8,025 nt of DNA from JBEIUO01 sp964549785 (lineage in GTDB: Bacteria; Planctomycetota; Phycisphaerae; Phycisphaerales; UBA1924): contig CAZJXA010000155.1 in assembly GCA_964549785.1 (NCBI GenBank), positions 1 to 8,025 on the forward strand, written 5' to 3'. Numbering within the stretch: position 1 is the stretch's first letter; each line of letters starts with the position of its first letter. A program made the translations under genes and the position numbers. Shown piece after piece: positions 1 through 7,099 of this stretch. The notes under the pieces were generated by a model. The model had not been told where the DNA came from, made no database searches, and worked only from the letters and a program-made list of their open reading frames with translations.

Positions 1-2108
1 ACCTGCGGCGGTTCCGCGGCTACATCGTCCCCATCGGCTTCGTCACGCTCATGACGGTCCTTCTGGTGCCGCTGCCGCCTTTCTTCATGGACGTCCTGAT
101 CGCGTTCAACATCGCGCTGTCGATCATCATCCTGATGACGACGATCTACATGACCCACCCGCTTGATTTCAGCGTCTTTCCCTCGCTTCTGCTCGCGACG
201 ACGCTCTTCCGGCTCGTGCTCAACATCGCCTCGACGCGGCTGATCCTCACGGCGGATGCCTCGACGCCCGAAGAGGCCATGGCCGTCGCCGGGCATGTCG
301 TCATGGCCTTCGGCAACTTTGTGGCGGGGAGCAGCCTGTTCGTCGGGATCGTGATCTTCCTGATCCTCGTCCTCGTGCAATTTATCGTGATCACGAAGGG
401 CGCCACCCGCATCAGCGAGGTCGCCGCGCGGTTCACGTTGGACGCCATGCCCGGCAAGCAGATGGCGATTGATTCCGATCTCAACGCGGGCGTCATCGAC
501 GAGAACGAGGCCCGTCGCCGGCGCGAGCGCGTCGGTCAGGAGGCGGATTTCTTCGGCGCCATGGACGGAGCCAGCAAGTTCGTCCGCGGCGACTCCATCG
601 CGGGCATCATCATCATTGTGATCAACGTCGCGGGCGGGTTCGCCGTCGGCATGATCGACCGTGGGTGGGACGCCAGCGCAACCGCCGAGGTGTTCACGAA
701 ACTCACGATCGGGGACGGGCTGACGTCGCAGATCCCGTCGTTCATCATCGCCATCGCCTCGGCCCTCATCGTCACCCGGTCCGGCAGCAAAGAGCAGTTG
801 GGAACCGAACTGACCGACCAGGTAGCGAGCCAACCCAAGGGGCTCTTTGTCACCGCCGCGTTTCTCGCGCTCCTGTGCCTCACCCCGCTGCCGACGTTCC
901 CGTTGCTCGTGTGTTCCGGCGGGCTTGCGCTCCTCGCGTTTGCGATGCAGCGAGCGCAATCCTCCGCGGTTGCGGCCGCCGCTCCGCCGATCGCGGCCCC
1001 CAAGGCCGCCGAGCCGCCCGCCATCGACGCCCTCCTCAAAGTTGACACCCTCGAACTCGAAGTCGGCTTCGGGCTGGTGCAGCTCGTCGATACGGCCCAG
1101 GGCGGCGACCTGCTCGAGCGCATCAACGCCGTGCGGCGTCAACTGGCCGCCGAGATCGGCCTGGTCATGCCGCCGGTTCGCATCCGTGACAACCTGCAAC
1201 TCGCCTCCGACGAATACCGCCTCAAGATCCGCGGCAACGCGGTCTCGAGCGGCTCCGTCCGGCCTGGGCGGTTGCTCGCGATGGATTCCGGGTTGGCGTC
1301 GGGACCGATCGACGGCGAACCCACCCGCGAGCCAGCGTTCGGCCTCAACGCCTGGTGGATCGAGGATGCCCTCCGCGCCCGTGCCGAGGCCATGAACTAC
1401 ACCGTCGTCGAACCCTCCAGCGTGATCGCGACCCACCTCACGGAAACCGTCCGGAAGCACGCCGACGAGTTGCTGACGCGCGATGAAGTGGGCAACCTGC
1501 TGGAACAGTTGAAGCAGAAGGCTCCGAAGCTCGTGGAAGAAACCGTTCCCGCGATCATCAAGCCAGCGGAACTTCAGAAACTTCTGCAGAACCTGCTGCG
1601 CGAGCGCGTGCCGGTGCGGGATATCGAAACCGTGCTCGAAACCCTCTCGGAGTGGGCACCCCGCACCAAGGACCTTGAGGTACTGACGGAGTATGTCAGG
1701 AACGCCCTCCGCCGTTCCATCTGCGGGCAATACACATCGCCAGCCGAATCGGGCGAGCCCCGGCTGGTGTGCGTGACGCTCGACCCCGCCATGGAGGACT
1801 TTATCTCCGGATTCGTGGATCGCGGCCCCGCCGGCACCAGCATCACCATGCCCGCCCGAACGGTGAGCCGCGTCACCGAGCAGATTCTCTCCGGGCTCAA
1901 GCGCGTCACCGACGCCGGGCACGCGCCGGTCGTCATCACTTCGCCGCAGGTCCGGGCCGTGGTGCGTCAACTGCTCGAACCGCACTCGCCCTCGGTGGCC
2001 GTGCTCGCCTACAACGAGGTCGTCAACGGAGTCGCCGTCGAGAGTCAGGCACTCATCATGCCCCCCAGCGCCGAGTCTTCACGCTCCCCTTCTCTCGCCG
2101 CAGCCTGA
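1..2108 (+). CDS. flhA: Flagellar biosynthesis protein FlhA, 5' end cut by window edge
   Basis: FlhA forms the inner-membrane export gate of the flagellar type III secretion system, and its cytoplasmic domain receives chaperone-substrate complexes. The frame is open to the left edge and 16 codons precede the first ATG (51). They encode membrane-type sequence (GYIVPIGFVTL), so the real start lies upstream; 701 residues are visible, already at the usual family length (about 680-700). Numbering from the ATG at 51, hydrophobic segments fill residues 1-115 and about 183-300. The FHIPEP family signature is at 120-138 (RISEVAARFTLDAMPGKQM) and is followed by the conserved charged loop with NEARRRRERV. 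An Ala/Pro-rich linker (301-325) leads to the cytoplasmic domain, with the conserved GEPTREPAFGLNAWWIEDA and SSVIATHLTE stretches. flhF follows after about 100 bases, consistent with a flagellar operon. No frameshift or missing motif is seen. Confidence 0.97.
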   Translation, partial: LRRFRGYIVPIGFVTLMTVLLVPLPPFFMDVLIAFNIALSIIILMTTIYMTHPLDFSVFPSLLLATTLFRLVLNIASTRLILTADASTPEEAMAVAGHVVMAFGNFVAGSSLFVGIVIFLILVLVQFIVITKGATRISEVAARFTLDAMPGKQMAIDSDLNAGVIDENEARRRRERVGQEADFFGAMDGASKFVRGDSIAGIIIIVINVAGGFAVGMIDRGWDASATAEVFTKLTIGDGLTSQIPSFIIAIASALIVTRSGSKEQLGTELTDQVASQPKGLFVTAAFLALLCLTPLPTFPLLVCSGGLALLAFAMQRAQSSAVAAAAPPIAAPKAAEPPAIDALLKVDTLELEVGFGLVQLVDTAQGGDLLERINAVRRQLAAEIGLVMPPVRIRDNLQLASDEYRLKIRGNAVSSGSVRPGRLLAMDSGLASGPIDGEPTREPAFGLNAWWIEDALRARAEAMNYTVVEPSSVIATHLTETVRKHADELLTRDEVGNLLEQLKQKAPKLVEETVPAIIKPAELQKLLQNLLRERVPVRDIETVLETLSEWAPRTKDLEVLTEYVRNALRRSICGQYTSPAESGEPRLVCVTLDPAMEDFISGFVDRGPAGTSITMPARTVSRVTEQILSGLKRVTDAGHAPVVITSPQVRAVVRQLLEPHSPSVAVLAYNEVVNGVAVESQALIMPPSAESSRSPSLAAA

Positions 2109-2121
2109 TCACTCGGGCCGC

Positions 2122-2150
2122 TTGCGTTCCTCTCGCCGATCCGGTATCCT
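2122..2150 (+). promoter_or_regulatory. Weak sigma-70-like promoter candidate ahead of flhF
   Basis: TTGCGT at 2122-2127 and TATCCT at 2145-2150 are separated by 17 bases in the gap between flhA and flhF. The -35 matches the consensus at three of six bases and the -10 at four of six. A start near 2157 would leave a leader of about 54 bases before flhF. The match is weak in GC-rich DNA, and flhF may simply be transcribed from upstream of flhA. Confidence 0.25.
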
Positions 2151-2174
2151 CCCACACCCGATCAGTTCTCAAGC

Positions 2175-2189
2175 CCGGCCGGAGGCCGG
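2175..2189 (+). other. GC-rich hairpin in the flhA-flhF gap
   Basis: CCGGCC (2175-2180) and GGCCGG (2184-2189) form a perfect six-pair stem with a three-base GGA loop. It ends 12 bases before the flhF ribosome-binding site (AAGGA, 2202-2206). No T-run follows, so it is not a classical terminator. It could influence flhF translation or mRNA stability between the two cistrons. Its role is inferred from position alone. Confidence 0.4.
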
Positions 2190-2210
2190 ACCACGCTCGC
2201 CAAGGACGGC

Positions 2211-3590
2211 ATGACCCTCAAGACCTTTCGCGGATCGACCATGGCCGAAGCCCTGACCGAGGTCAAGAAGACCATCGGCAGGGACGCTGTGATCCTGCAC
2301 ACACGGACCTACAAAGTGGGCGGCGTCTTCGGCGTGGGCGGCCGTCAGGTCGTCGAGATCACCGCGTCCGACACGATGAACAGCAGCACGGCCGTTCCTC
2401 CACGCAGCGATCGGATCCCGGCCCGTCGCGCAGCCGGCCTGCACGAAACCGTCGTCGGCTCCCCCACACCGACATCGTTGACGCCCGCTCGAATGAAACC
2501 AGCCGACGGAGCCCCGCTCATCGAGATTGCTCGTCGGGTTGACGGCGACCGCGTGGCGACGGTTCCGCACGTTTCCGGCGCCCGCTCCAGCGGCCGCCTC
2601 GCAACACCCGCCCACTTTTCGCCCGATTCCGCGAAAGCCACCGAGGCGTTACGTTCGGAACTCTCGGCGATCCGTTCACTCGTGACTCATCTTGTCCGAG
2701 CGTCACCCGCGCGGAATGAGTCGGCATCGTTGGGCGTCCTCCCCGATGCCCTTTTCGACGCCCACGCCCGGCTCACCGCTGCCGGAGTGAGCGCCGAAGT
2801 CGCCGCGGCGATCATCTCACCATTGCGGAACGCCCACACGCCCGCCGCGCTTTCGGACCCTGCCAACGTAAAGACCCTCGTGCTCGCCCGCCTCACCTCG
2901 ATGCTGCGGGTAAGCGGCGGTCTGAACGCAGACGTGAAGCGAGACGGGGCCGGATCATCACGTTCCGCATCGCGGGCCACGTCACGCCCGACTGCACCGT
3001 ACACGATCGCGCTCATCGGCCCGACCGGAGTCGGAAAGACAACAACCATCGCGAAGGTCGCCGCGCTCCAGCGTCTTCGGCATAACAAGCGGGTCGGACT
3101 CGTCACCACCGACACCTACCGCATCGCGGCGGTCGATCAACTCCGAACGTACGCCAACATCATCGGCCTGCCGGTGCGGGTGGCCGCGTCGCCCGCCGAG
3201 ATGGAGCGGGCGTGCGCCTCGCTCGACGACTGCGACTTGATCTTTGTTGATACCGCCGGTCGCTCGCCGCACGATGCCGCCCGCCTTGACGAACTGCGCT
3301 TGATGCTGGCCGCGTGCCGGCCCGACGAAGAACACCTTGTGCTCTCGATGGCCGCCGCTGAGAGCGTTCTGAACCGCACGGTCGAGCGGTTCCAGGGCCT
3401 CGCGCCGGACCGACTCATCCTCACGAAACTCGATGAAGCCGTTACCTTCGGCTCGATCCTCAACCTCGCGGCGTCCACCGGGCTGCCCATCAGTTTCGTG
3501 ACCGACGGGCAGGAAGTCCCCGATCAGATCGAGGTGGCCGATTCCTCCAAGTTGGCCGCCCTTGTCTGGGGCGAGGCCGAGGGATCGTGA
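2211..3590 (+). CDS. flhF: Flagellar biosynthesis GTPase FlhF
   Basis: FlhF is an SRP-family GTPase that sets the site, and often the number, of flagella at the membrane. The 459-residue product starts with the typical FlhF head (FRGSTMAEALTEVKKTIG, then DAVILHTR). This supports the ATG at 2211, which has AAGGA at 2202-2206 four bases upstream. Residues about 52-140 are a Pro/Ser/Ala-rich, probably disordered linker like the variable B region of the family. A helical N-domain covers about 140-240. The NG GTPase domain follows: P-loop GPTGVGKTT at 270-278, DTYRIAAVDQLRTYA at 301-315, DTAGR at 347-351, and the guanine-specificity motif TKLDE at 405-409. The end (PDQIEVADSSKLAALVWGE) is also typical. 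The stop codon overlaps the GTG start of flhG, so the two are probably translationally coupled. Confidence 0.97.
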   Translation: MTLKTFRGSTMAEALTEVKKTIGRDAVILHTRTYKVGGVFGVGGRQVVEITASDTMNSSTAVPPRSDRIPARRAAGLHETVVGSPTPTSLTPARMKPADGAPLIEIARRVDGDRVATVPHVSGARSSGRLATPAHFSPDSAKATEALRSELSAIRSLVTHLVRASPARNESASLGVLPDALFDAHARLTAAGVSAEVAAAIISPLRNAHTPAALSDPANVKTLVLARLTSMLRVSGGLNADVKRDGAGSSRSASRATSRPTAPYTIALIGPTGVGKTTTIAKVAALQRLRHNKRVGLVTTDTYRIAAVDQLRTYANIIGLPVRVAASPAEMERACASLDDCDLIFVDTAGRSPHDAARLDELRLMLAACRPDEEHLVLSMAAAESVLNRTVERFQGLAPDRLILTKLDEAVTFGSILNLAASTGLPISFVTDGQEVPDQIEVADSSKLAALVWGEAEGS

Positions 3591-4561
3591 CCACTCTTCC
3601 CGCCGAACCGCCGCACGATCAGGCCGCCCGTCTCCGCGCCATGGTGGAACTGTGGAGTGCGGCCAGCCCGACGACTACCGCCGAGACGCAGGGCCACAAC
3701 CCCGACGTTCTCGGCGTACCCGCCAGACCGCGCTCCACCGTGCAAGCCTGTCCGACCATCTCGATCGCGTCGGGCAAGGGCGGGGTCGGAAAGACCACGC
3801 TCGCGGTCAACCTGGGGATTGCGCTTGCCCAAGAGGGTGCCCGCGTCACTCTTGTCGACGCCGATCCCGGCCTCGCCAACGCCGACGTGATGTGCGGCGT
3901 CACCCCGATGTCACGCCTCGACGCATCCATCGGTGGGCCGCAGCGATCACTCGCAAGCCTTGCGATCGACGTCATCCCGAACTTCCGCCTCATCCCCGGC
4001 TCCGCGGGCACACCCCGAATGGCCGACCTCCCGCTCGCCGAACGTGCCCACCTCATCCGCTCAATACGGGAGCTGGAACGCGATTCCGATGCGGTCATCA
4101 TCGACACCGGTGCCGGGCTCGGGCTTTCTTCCCTCGCGTTCGCGGCAGCCGCCGATCGCTGTCTTGTCGTGGTGACGCCCGAGCCAACGTCCATCGCCGA
4201 CGCCTACGCGGTGATCAAGTGTCTGGCGTCGATGCCGCCGGGCACGACGTCTCCGACCATCGCCCTCGTGGTCATCGGCGCGGAAACCGAAAAGCTCGCG
4301 AACGCCGTCCACGCGCGAATCGCCGGTGTCTCCGAGCGGTTTTTGAAGTTCCGCCCCGCGCTCTTGGGATGGATCCGGCGAGATGACGCGGTCACGCGGT
4401 CTATCCGCCTGCGGACTCCGCTCATGCTGTCTGAGCCGCATAGCGGAGCGGCACGAGATGTGCGGAGAGTTGCGGCATCCCTTCGGCTCACCGCCGAAGT
4501 TACAACTCCTAACAAAATCCGCGCAAAGCGTCGGTTGTTTGGAATCTGGTCAGACCGATAA
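3587..4561 (+). CDS. flhG: Flagellar number regulator FlhG (FleN), MinD-type ATPase
   Basis: FlhG is a ParA/MinD-family ATPase that partners FlhF and restrains flagellar number. The start is GTG 3587, within the GTGA overlap with the flhF stop; GAGGG at 3579-3583 is a possible but close ribosome-binding site. The start is supported by the DQAARLR motif at residues 11-17, the FlhG N-terminal element known to stimulate FlhF GTPase, which the next ATG (residue 19) would lose. A variable linker runs to about 55. The ATPase core has the deviant Walker A SGKGGVGKTT at 62-71 with signature lysine K64, DADPGLANAD at 91-100, and Walker B VIIDTGAGLG at 170-179. The C-terminal part (about 285-324) contains basic stretches that may contribute to membrane association, though I did not identify a clear amphipathic helix. 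One oddity is Pro94, where relatives usually have Leu (DADLGLAN). Length is 324 residues. Transcription probably continues from flhF. Confidence 0.95.
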   Translation: MTTLPAEPPHDQAARLRAMVELWSAASPTTTAETQGHNPDVLGVPARPRSTVQACPTISIASGKGGVGKTTLAVNLGIALAQEGARVTLVDADPGLANADVMCGVTPMSRLDASIGGPQRSLASLAIDVIPNFRLIPGSAGTPRMADLPLAERAHLIRSIRELERDSDAVIIDTGAGLGLSSLAFAAAADRCLVVVTPEPTSIADAYAVIKCLASMPPGTTSPTIALVVIGAETEKLANAVHARIAGVSERFLKFRPALLGWIRRDDAVTRSIRLRTPLMLSEPHSGAARDVRRVAASLRLTAEVTTPNKIRAKRRLFGIWSDR

Positions 4562-4698
4562 TCGAAATTGCGGTGTAACCCCACATCGAGCGCGAGAAAC
4601 TTCGTAGTTTTTCTTGATCGGGCACGATCGGCGGTCGATGACGCCGTTGTGGACGTGAAATTCGCCTGATAACAGCGAGTTTCTGGGAGATTCTGAGA
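4562..4698. other. Intergenic gap between flhG and the small membrane protein gene
   Basis: This 137-base stretch holds no gene I can support. It contains two short inverted repeats, GATCG/CGATC at 4616-4629 and CGGCG/CGCCG at 4629-4646. Neither is followed by a T-run, so I see no convincing terminator after flhG. A GCCTGATAA string at 4664-4672 resembles a sigma-28 -10 element with one extra base, but no TAAA -35 lies at the right distance. Its base composition is visibly less GC-rich than flhG. Confidence 0.5.
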
Positions 4699-5070
4699 GT
4701 GAAAGTTCAAACCGACGTGAGAGGCAGGGATTCCGGCGGGACGGGCGACGCCGTCGCGTCCGGCAATGCTTCGACTTTTCCCGTCGGCGTGGTGGCGTCC
4801 TGCTTGGGGATATCTGGTTTCACAACCGCGATCGTTGTCGGCGTCGGTGCGGGTAACGACGCTTCCGACGTGCTTATTCGGGCTATGTTCGCTTCCGCTG
4901 GTTGTTATTTGGCAGGTGTGCTCCTGAGCGCGGCGGCCGCGCACGCAGTGCACGAACATCTCAACGGCTTTCGCGCGGCCCACCCGATTTCGGATGGTAA
5001 CCATACATCACCCAAACAATCTGAATTGGTGAATGAAGGTGGACGGAGTGTGGAGAAGACAGCGGTTTGA
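4699..5070 (+). CDS. Unrecognised small two-helix membrane protein in the flagellar cluster
   Basis: I do not recognise this 123-residue product. The start is GTG 4699, preceded by GGGAGA at 4685-4690 with eight bases of spacing, a good ribosome-binding site. There is a short polar N-terminus (1-27), a hydrophobic segment at about 29-50 (VGVVASCLGISGFTTAIVVG), a short charged loop (NDASDVLIR), and a second hydrophobic segment at about 62-83. A polar tail with HEHLNGFR at 86-93 follows. This suggests a small inner-membrane protein with two helices. It lies between flhG and fliA on the same strand, so a role in flagellar assembly or its regulation is plausible by context only. Codon use is looser and more A/T-tolerant than in its neighbours. 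Its stop codon lies inside a TTGACA that may be the -35 of a fliA promoter. I am fairly sure it is coding, given its start signal and membrane pattern. Confidence 0.7.
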   Translation: MKVQTDVRGRDSGGTGDAVASGNASTFPVGVVASCLGISGFTTAIVVGVGAGNDASDVLIRAMFASAGCYLAGVLLSAAAAHAVHEHLNGFRAAHPISDGNHTSPKQSELVNEGGRSVEKTAV

Positions 5071-5108
5071 CAAATGGGCTTGCAGTGGAGCATTATTTTC
5101 ACTATACT
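5067..5108 (+). promoter_or_regulatory. Sigma-70-like promoter region for fliA
   Basis: Two overlapping promoter readings are visible. One is TTGACA (5067-5072, a perfect consensus -35) with CATTAT (5091-5096) after an 18-base spacer. The other is TTGCAG (5080-5085) with TATACT (5103-5108, five of six) after a 17-base spacer. Transcription would start at about 5103 or 5115. Either start rules out translation of fliA from the in-frame ATG at 5033 on this transcript and leaves a leader of roughly 105-120 bases before the preferred GTG at 5222. The surrounding sequence is notably A/T-rich for this window, as expected for a promoter. Confidence 0.55.
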
Positions 5109-5209
5109 CCCCACTCCCCAGGGTCACGGATGATTCAACGGGCTTGTTCGAGAACGTTTCGAGCAGAAATCGGGTGCGTCGGTCAAAAGCCGCCAGCACC
5201 AAAATGGTC

Positions 5210-5215
5210 AAGGAG
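5210..5215 (+). promoter_or_regulatory. Ribosome-binding site that decides the fliA start
   Basis: AAGGAG lies six bases before GTG 5222 and is the only strong Shine-Dalgarno sequence near the candidate starts of fliA. It sits between short complementary arms, GGTC (5206-5209) and GACC (5218-5221), so it may be displayed in the loop of a small four-pair hairpin. Confidence 0.65.
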
Positions 5216-5221
5216 TCGACC

Positions 5222-6085
5222 GTGGCGACGATGAAAATTATGCGTGGGAGCGTCCGTGCCAATGCCCGCTTTGGGGCCCGGCATGCCGAGCGGCCCAAAG
5301 TGCTGTCACCCCACGACTCGCGCCCGTTGAACGACATCTGGGAAGAGTTCGCGAAGACGCCGACGGAAGGCCTCCGCAACTATCTGATGGAACGCTTCCT
5401 CCACCTTGTGCGGTACAACGCCGAGCGTGTGTATACCCGTCTGCCCGACGAGGTGGATCTCGAAGATCTCATGTCCGCCGGCATCTTCGGCCTCATGGAT
5501 GCGATCGACTCCTTCGATCTTGAGCGCAAGGTCAAGTTCGAGACCTTCAGCGCCCCCCGCATCCGCGGGGCGATTCTCGATGAACTCCGCTCCATGGATT
5601 GGGTGCCCCGCCTGGTCCGTCACCGCAGCGGAAAGATCGAGCAGGCCCGCCAGCACATCGAAAAAGCCACCGGCCAGCCCGCCACCGACGATGAAGTCTC
5701 GGACCTCCTCAACGTCAAGGGCGAGGAGTTCGACAAACTGAAGAAGGACGGCGAGGCGGTCGGCACCCGCAGCCTTACCCAGCGTTGCTTCCCCACCGAC
5801 GGCGGTCGCGACGTCCGCGAGATCGATGTGATCCGTGATGAAACCCAGAGCAACCCGGTCTCTGAACTGCAACGCCGCGATATCCGCGACCTCATCACCA
5901 AAGGCCTTTCGCGGGCCGAACGGCTGATCGTCGTCCTTTACTACTACGAGGGCATGACGATGAAAGAGATCGGCGCCACCCTCGACCTTTCCGAAAGCCG
6001 CGTCAGCCAGATGCACAGTTCCATCCTGCTCCGCCTCAAGGCCCAGATGCAGCACCGCGAAAAGGAACTCGAACCCGTTGGCTGA
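5222..6085 (+). CDS. fliA: Flagellar sigma factor FliA (sigma-28 type)
   Basis: This is an RNA polymerase sigma factor of the FliA/WhiG type, which directs late flagellar and chemotaxis gene transcription. The frame is open from ATG 5033, but I place the start at GTG 5222 because AAGGAG lies six bases upstream and a probable promoter sits at 5067-5108; ATG 5204 and ATG 5231 are alternatives. From 5222 the product is 287 residues. Region 2 spans about 55-130: RYNAERVYTRLPDEVDLEDL, then the core-binding and -10 recognition part through FETFSAPRIRGAILDELR and DWVPRLVRHR. Region 3 covers about 135-180, with a KATGQPATDDEVSDLL stretch. Region 4 runs from about 230 to 275 (LSRAERLIVVLYYYEGMTMKEIG, then the helix-turn-helix LDLSESRVSQMHSSIL). 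The first ~40 residues are a poorly conserved basic extension. Its place after flhA-flhF-flhG fits FliA rather than a stress sigma. No flgM anti-sigma gene is visible here. Confidence 0.93.
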   Translation: MATMKIMRGSVRANARFGARHAERPKVLSPHDSRPLNDIWEEFAKTPTEGLRNYLMERFLHLVRYNAERVYTRLPDEVDLEDLMSAGIFGLMDAIDSFDLERKVKFETFSAPRIRGAILDELRSMDWVPRLVRHRSGKIEQARQHIEKATGQPATDDEVSDLLNVKGEEFDKLKKDGEAVGTRSLTQRCFPTDGGRDVREIDVIRDETQSNPVSELQRRDIRDLITKGLSRAERLIVVLYYYEGMTMKEIGATLDLSESRVSQMHSSILLRLKAQMQHREKELEPVG

Positions 6086-6138
6086 ACGTGTCGTGGGCGG
6101 CACCGCGCCGGGCCGGGATCGCGCCCGTGTGACAGCGC

Positions 6139-6157
6139 GACGGGCCGAGGCCCCGTC
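6139..6157. terminator. Possible hairpin terminator between convergent fliA and yhhQ
   Basis: GACGGG (6139-6144) and CCCGTC (6152-6157) can form a six-pair stem around a seven-base loop. It lies in the 82-base gap between two convergent stop codons, where a terminator shared by both strands is expected. No T-run flanks it on either strand, so intrinsic termination is doubtful. The whole gap is very GC-rich and offers other weak stems. Confidence 0.35.
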
Positions 6158-6167
6158 CATGTGCTAC

Positions 6168-6917
6168 TCAAACCGCGGCCGGCGTCATCCCTAACGACCG
6201 TCGGATCACCCGGTGTCCCACGTAAATCAGCGGCGTCATCGCAACCGCGATGACGAACTTCAGCATGTAGCCGGTGGCCGCGGTGCGTAGCACTTCGCTG
6301 CCCGACATCGCCATGGCACCGTCTTCGAAGAGCCGCCGCCCAAGGCTGAAGGCGAGGTAGGTCACGACCAGGCTGTCGAGCATCTGCGAGACCACGGTGC
6401 TGCCCGTGGCGCGGAGCCAGATGAACCGGTCGCCCGTCAGCCGCTTGAGCCCCGAGAAGATCGCTATATCGCAGAACTGCCCGACCAGATACGCGGTCAG
6501 GGAAGCGACGTACATCACCCGTGCCGAACCAAAGACCGCGTTGAAGGCCGCGGGATCGACGTTGTACGGGGCATCGAGGAACGGCATCGCCAGACCGATG
6601 TTGATGAACGCAAAGGCGAAAAGGGCCATCGAGAAACTGAGGACCGCGATCCGGCGAGCGGCCCTTTTTCCGTAGAACTCGTTGACGAGGTCGGTGACGA
6701 GGAATGTGATGGGGAACGTGAGCATCCCGCAGGTGTGGACGATGGTGTCGGTGGATCCGCCCGGCACCGGCAGCGAAAAACCGAGCGGGATGCGGAACAA
6801 TTTGATCCCGATGACGTCGCCGATAAGCAGGCTCGCGATCGAGATGCCCGAAAGCCACATGAACAGTCTCTGAGCGTTCGAAAGGGCGTGGGGATCAGCG
6901 GGTCCGATGTCGGGCAT
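6168..6917 (-). CDS. yhhQ: Queuosine precursor transporter, YhhQ/VUT family
   Basis: Members of this family (DUF165, VUT) are inner-membrane proteins; E. coli YhhQ imports queuosine precursors (preQ0/preQ1) used to modify tRNA wobble guanosine. The - strand frame is open back to 7154, but I choose the ATG at 6917 (MPDIGPADPHALSNAQRLF), giving 249 residues; the upstream extension is polar and has no family likeness. About six hydrophobic segments are visible, near 18-40, 58-78, 88-112, 133-156, 170-190 and 212-235. Diagnostic stretches are LTFPITFLVTDLVNEFYGKR at 66-85, the YLVGQFCDIAIF region at 143-154, and FIWLRATGSTVVSQMLDS at 165-182. No clear Shine-Dalgarno precedes the start, but TAAACT lies eight bases upstream on that strand. 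No queuosine synthesis gene or preQ1 riboswitch is visible nearby. The gene converges on fliA and diverges from the broken gene at 7178. Confidence 0.93.
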   Translation of the reverse strand: MPDIGPADPHALSNAQRLFMWLSGISIASLLIGDVIGIKLFRIPLGFSLPVPGGSTDTIVHTCGMLTFPITFLVTDLVNEFYGKRAARRIAVLSFSMALFAFAFINIGLAMPFLDAPYNVDPAAFNAVFGSARVMYVASLTAYLVGQFCDIAIFSGLKRLTGDRFIWLRATGSTVVSQMLDSLVVTYLAFSLGRRLFEDGAMAMSGSEVLRTAATGYMLKFVIAVAMTPLIYVGHRVIRRSLGMTPAAV

Positions 6918-6925
6918 GGTGCTTG

Positions 6926-6931
6926 AGTTTA
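6926..6931 (-). promoter_or_regulatory. TAAACT box just upstream of yhhQ, possible leaderless promoter
   Basis: Read on the - strand, TAAACT fits the TANNNT -10 pattern and ends eight bases before the chosen ATG. That spacing, together with the absence of a Shine-Dalgarno sequence, would suit a leaderless mRNA starting at or next to the start codon. No convincing -35 was found. The motif is short and could occur by chance. Confidence 0.3.
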
Positions 6932-7099
6932 CTCGATTGGGCGGACCCGCTCCCCCCAGAGTTCGGAAGCCGTACGCAAACGGATTCTGCGGGCAGCACA
7001 GTCGTTGGATGCCGAACTGGTGCGAGCGGTTTCGGTCGGGCGTCGTGTTCATCGGGCGACCGCTCGACGCTGCTCGCACGGCGAGCGATCTCTCTTTGC

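Noticed and set aside
4664..4672. Sigma-28-like -10 element (GCCTGATAA) before the small membrane protein gene
   Set aside because: It has an extra base compared with GCCGATAA and no TAAA-type -35 about 15 bases upstream.
4204..5004. Long - strand open frame across flhG and the small membrane protein gene
   Set aside because: It crosses two better-supported + strand genes and their gap, and has no recognisable domain or start signal.
5306..6160. Long open frame on the - strand opposite fliA (284 residues)
   Set aside because: It is antisense to a clear sigma-factor gene, its composition follows third-position G/C bias of the real gene, and it shows no family likeness.
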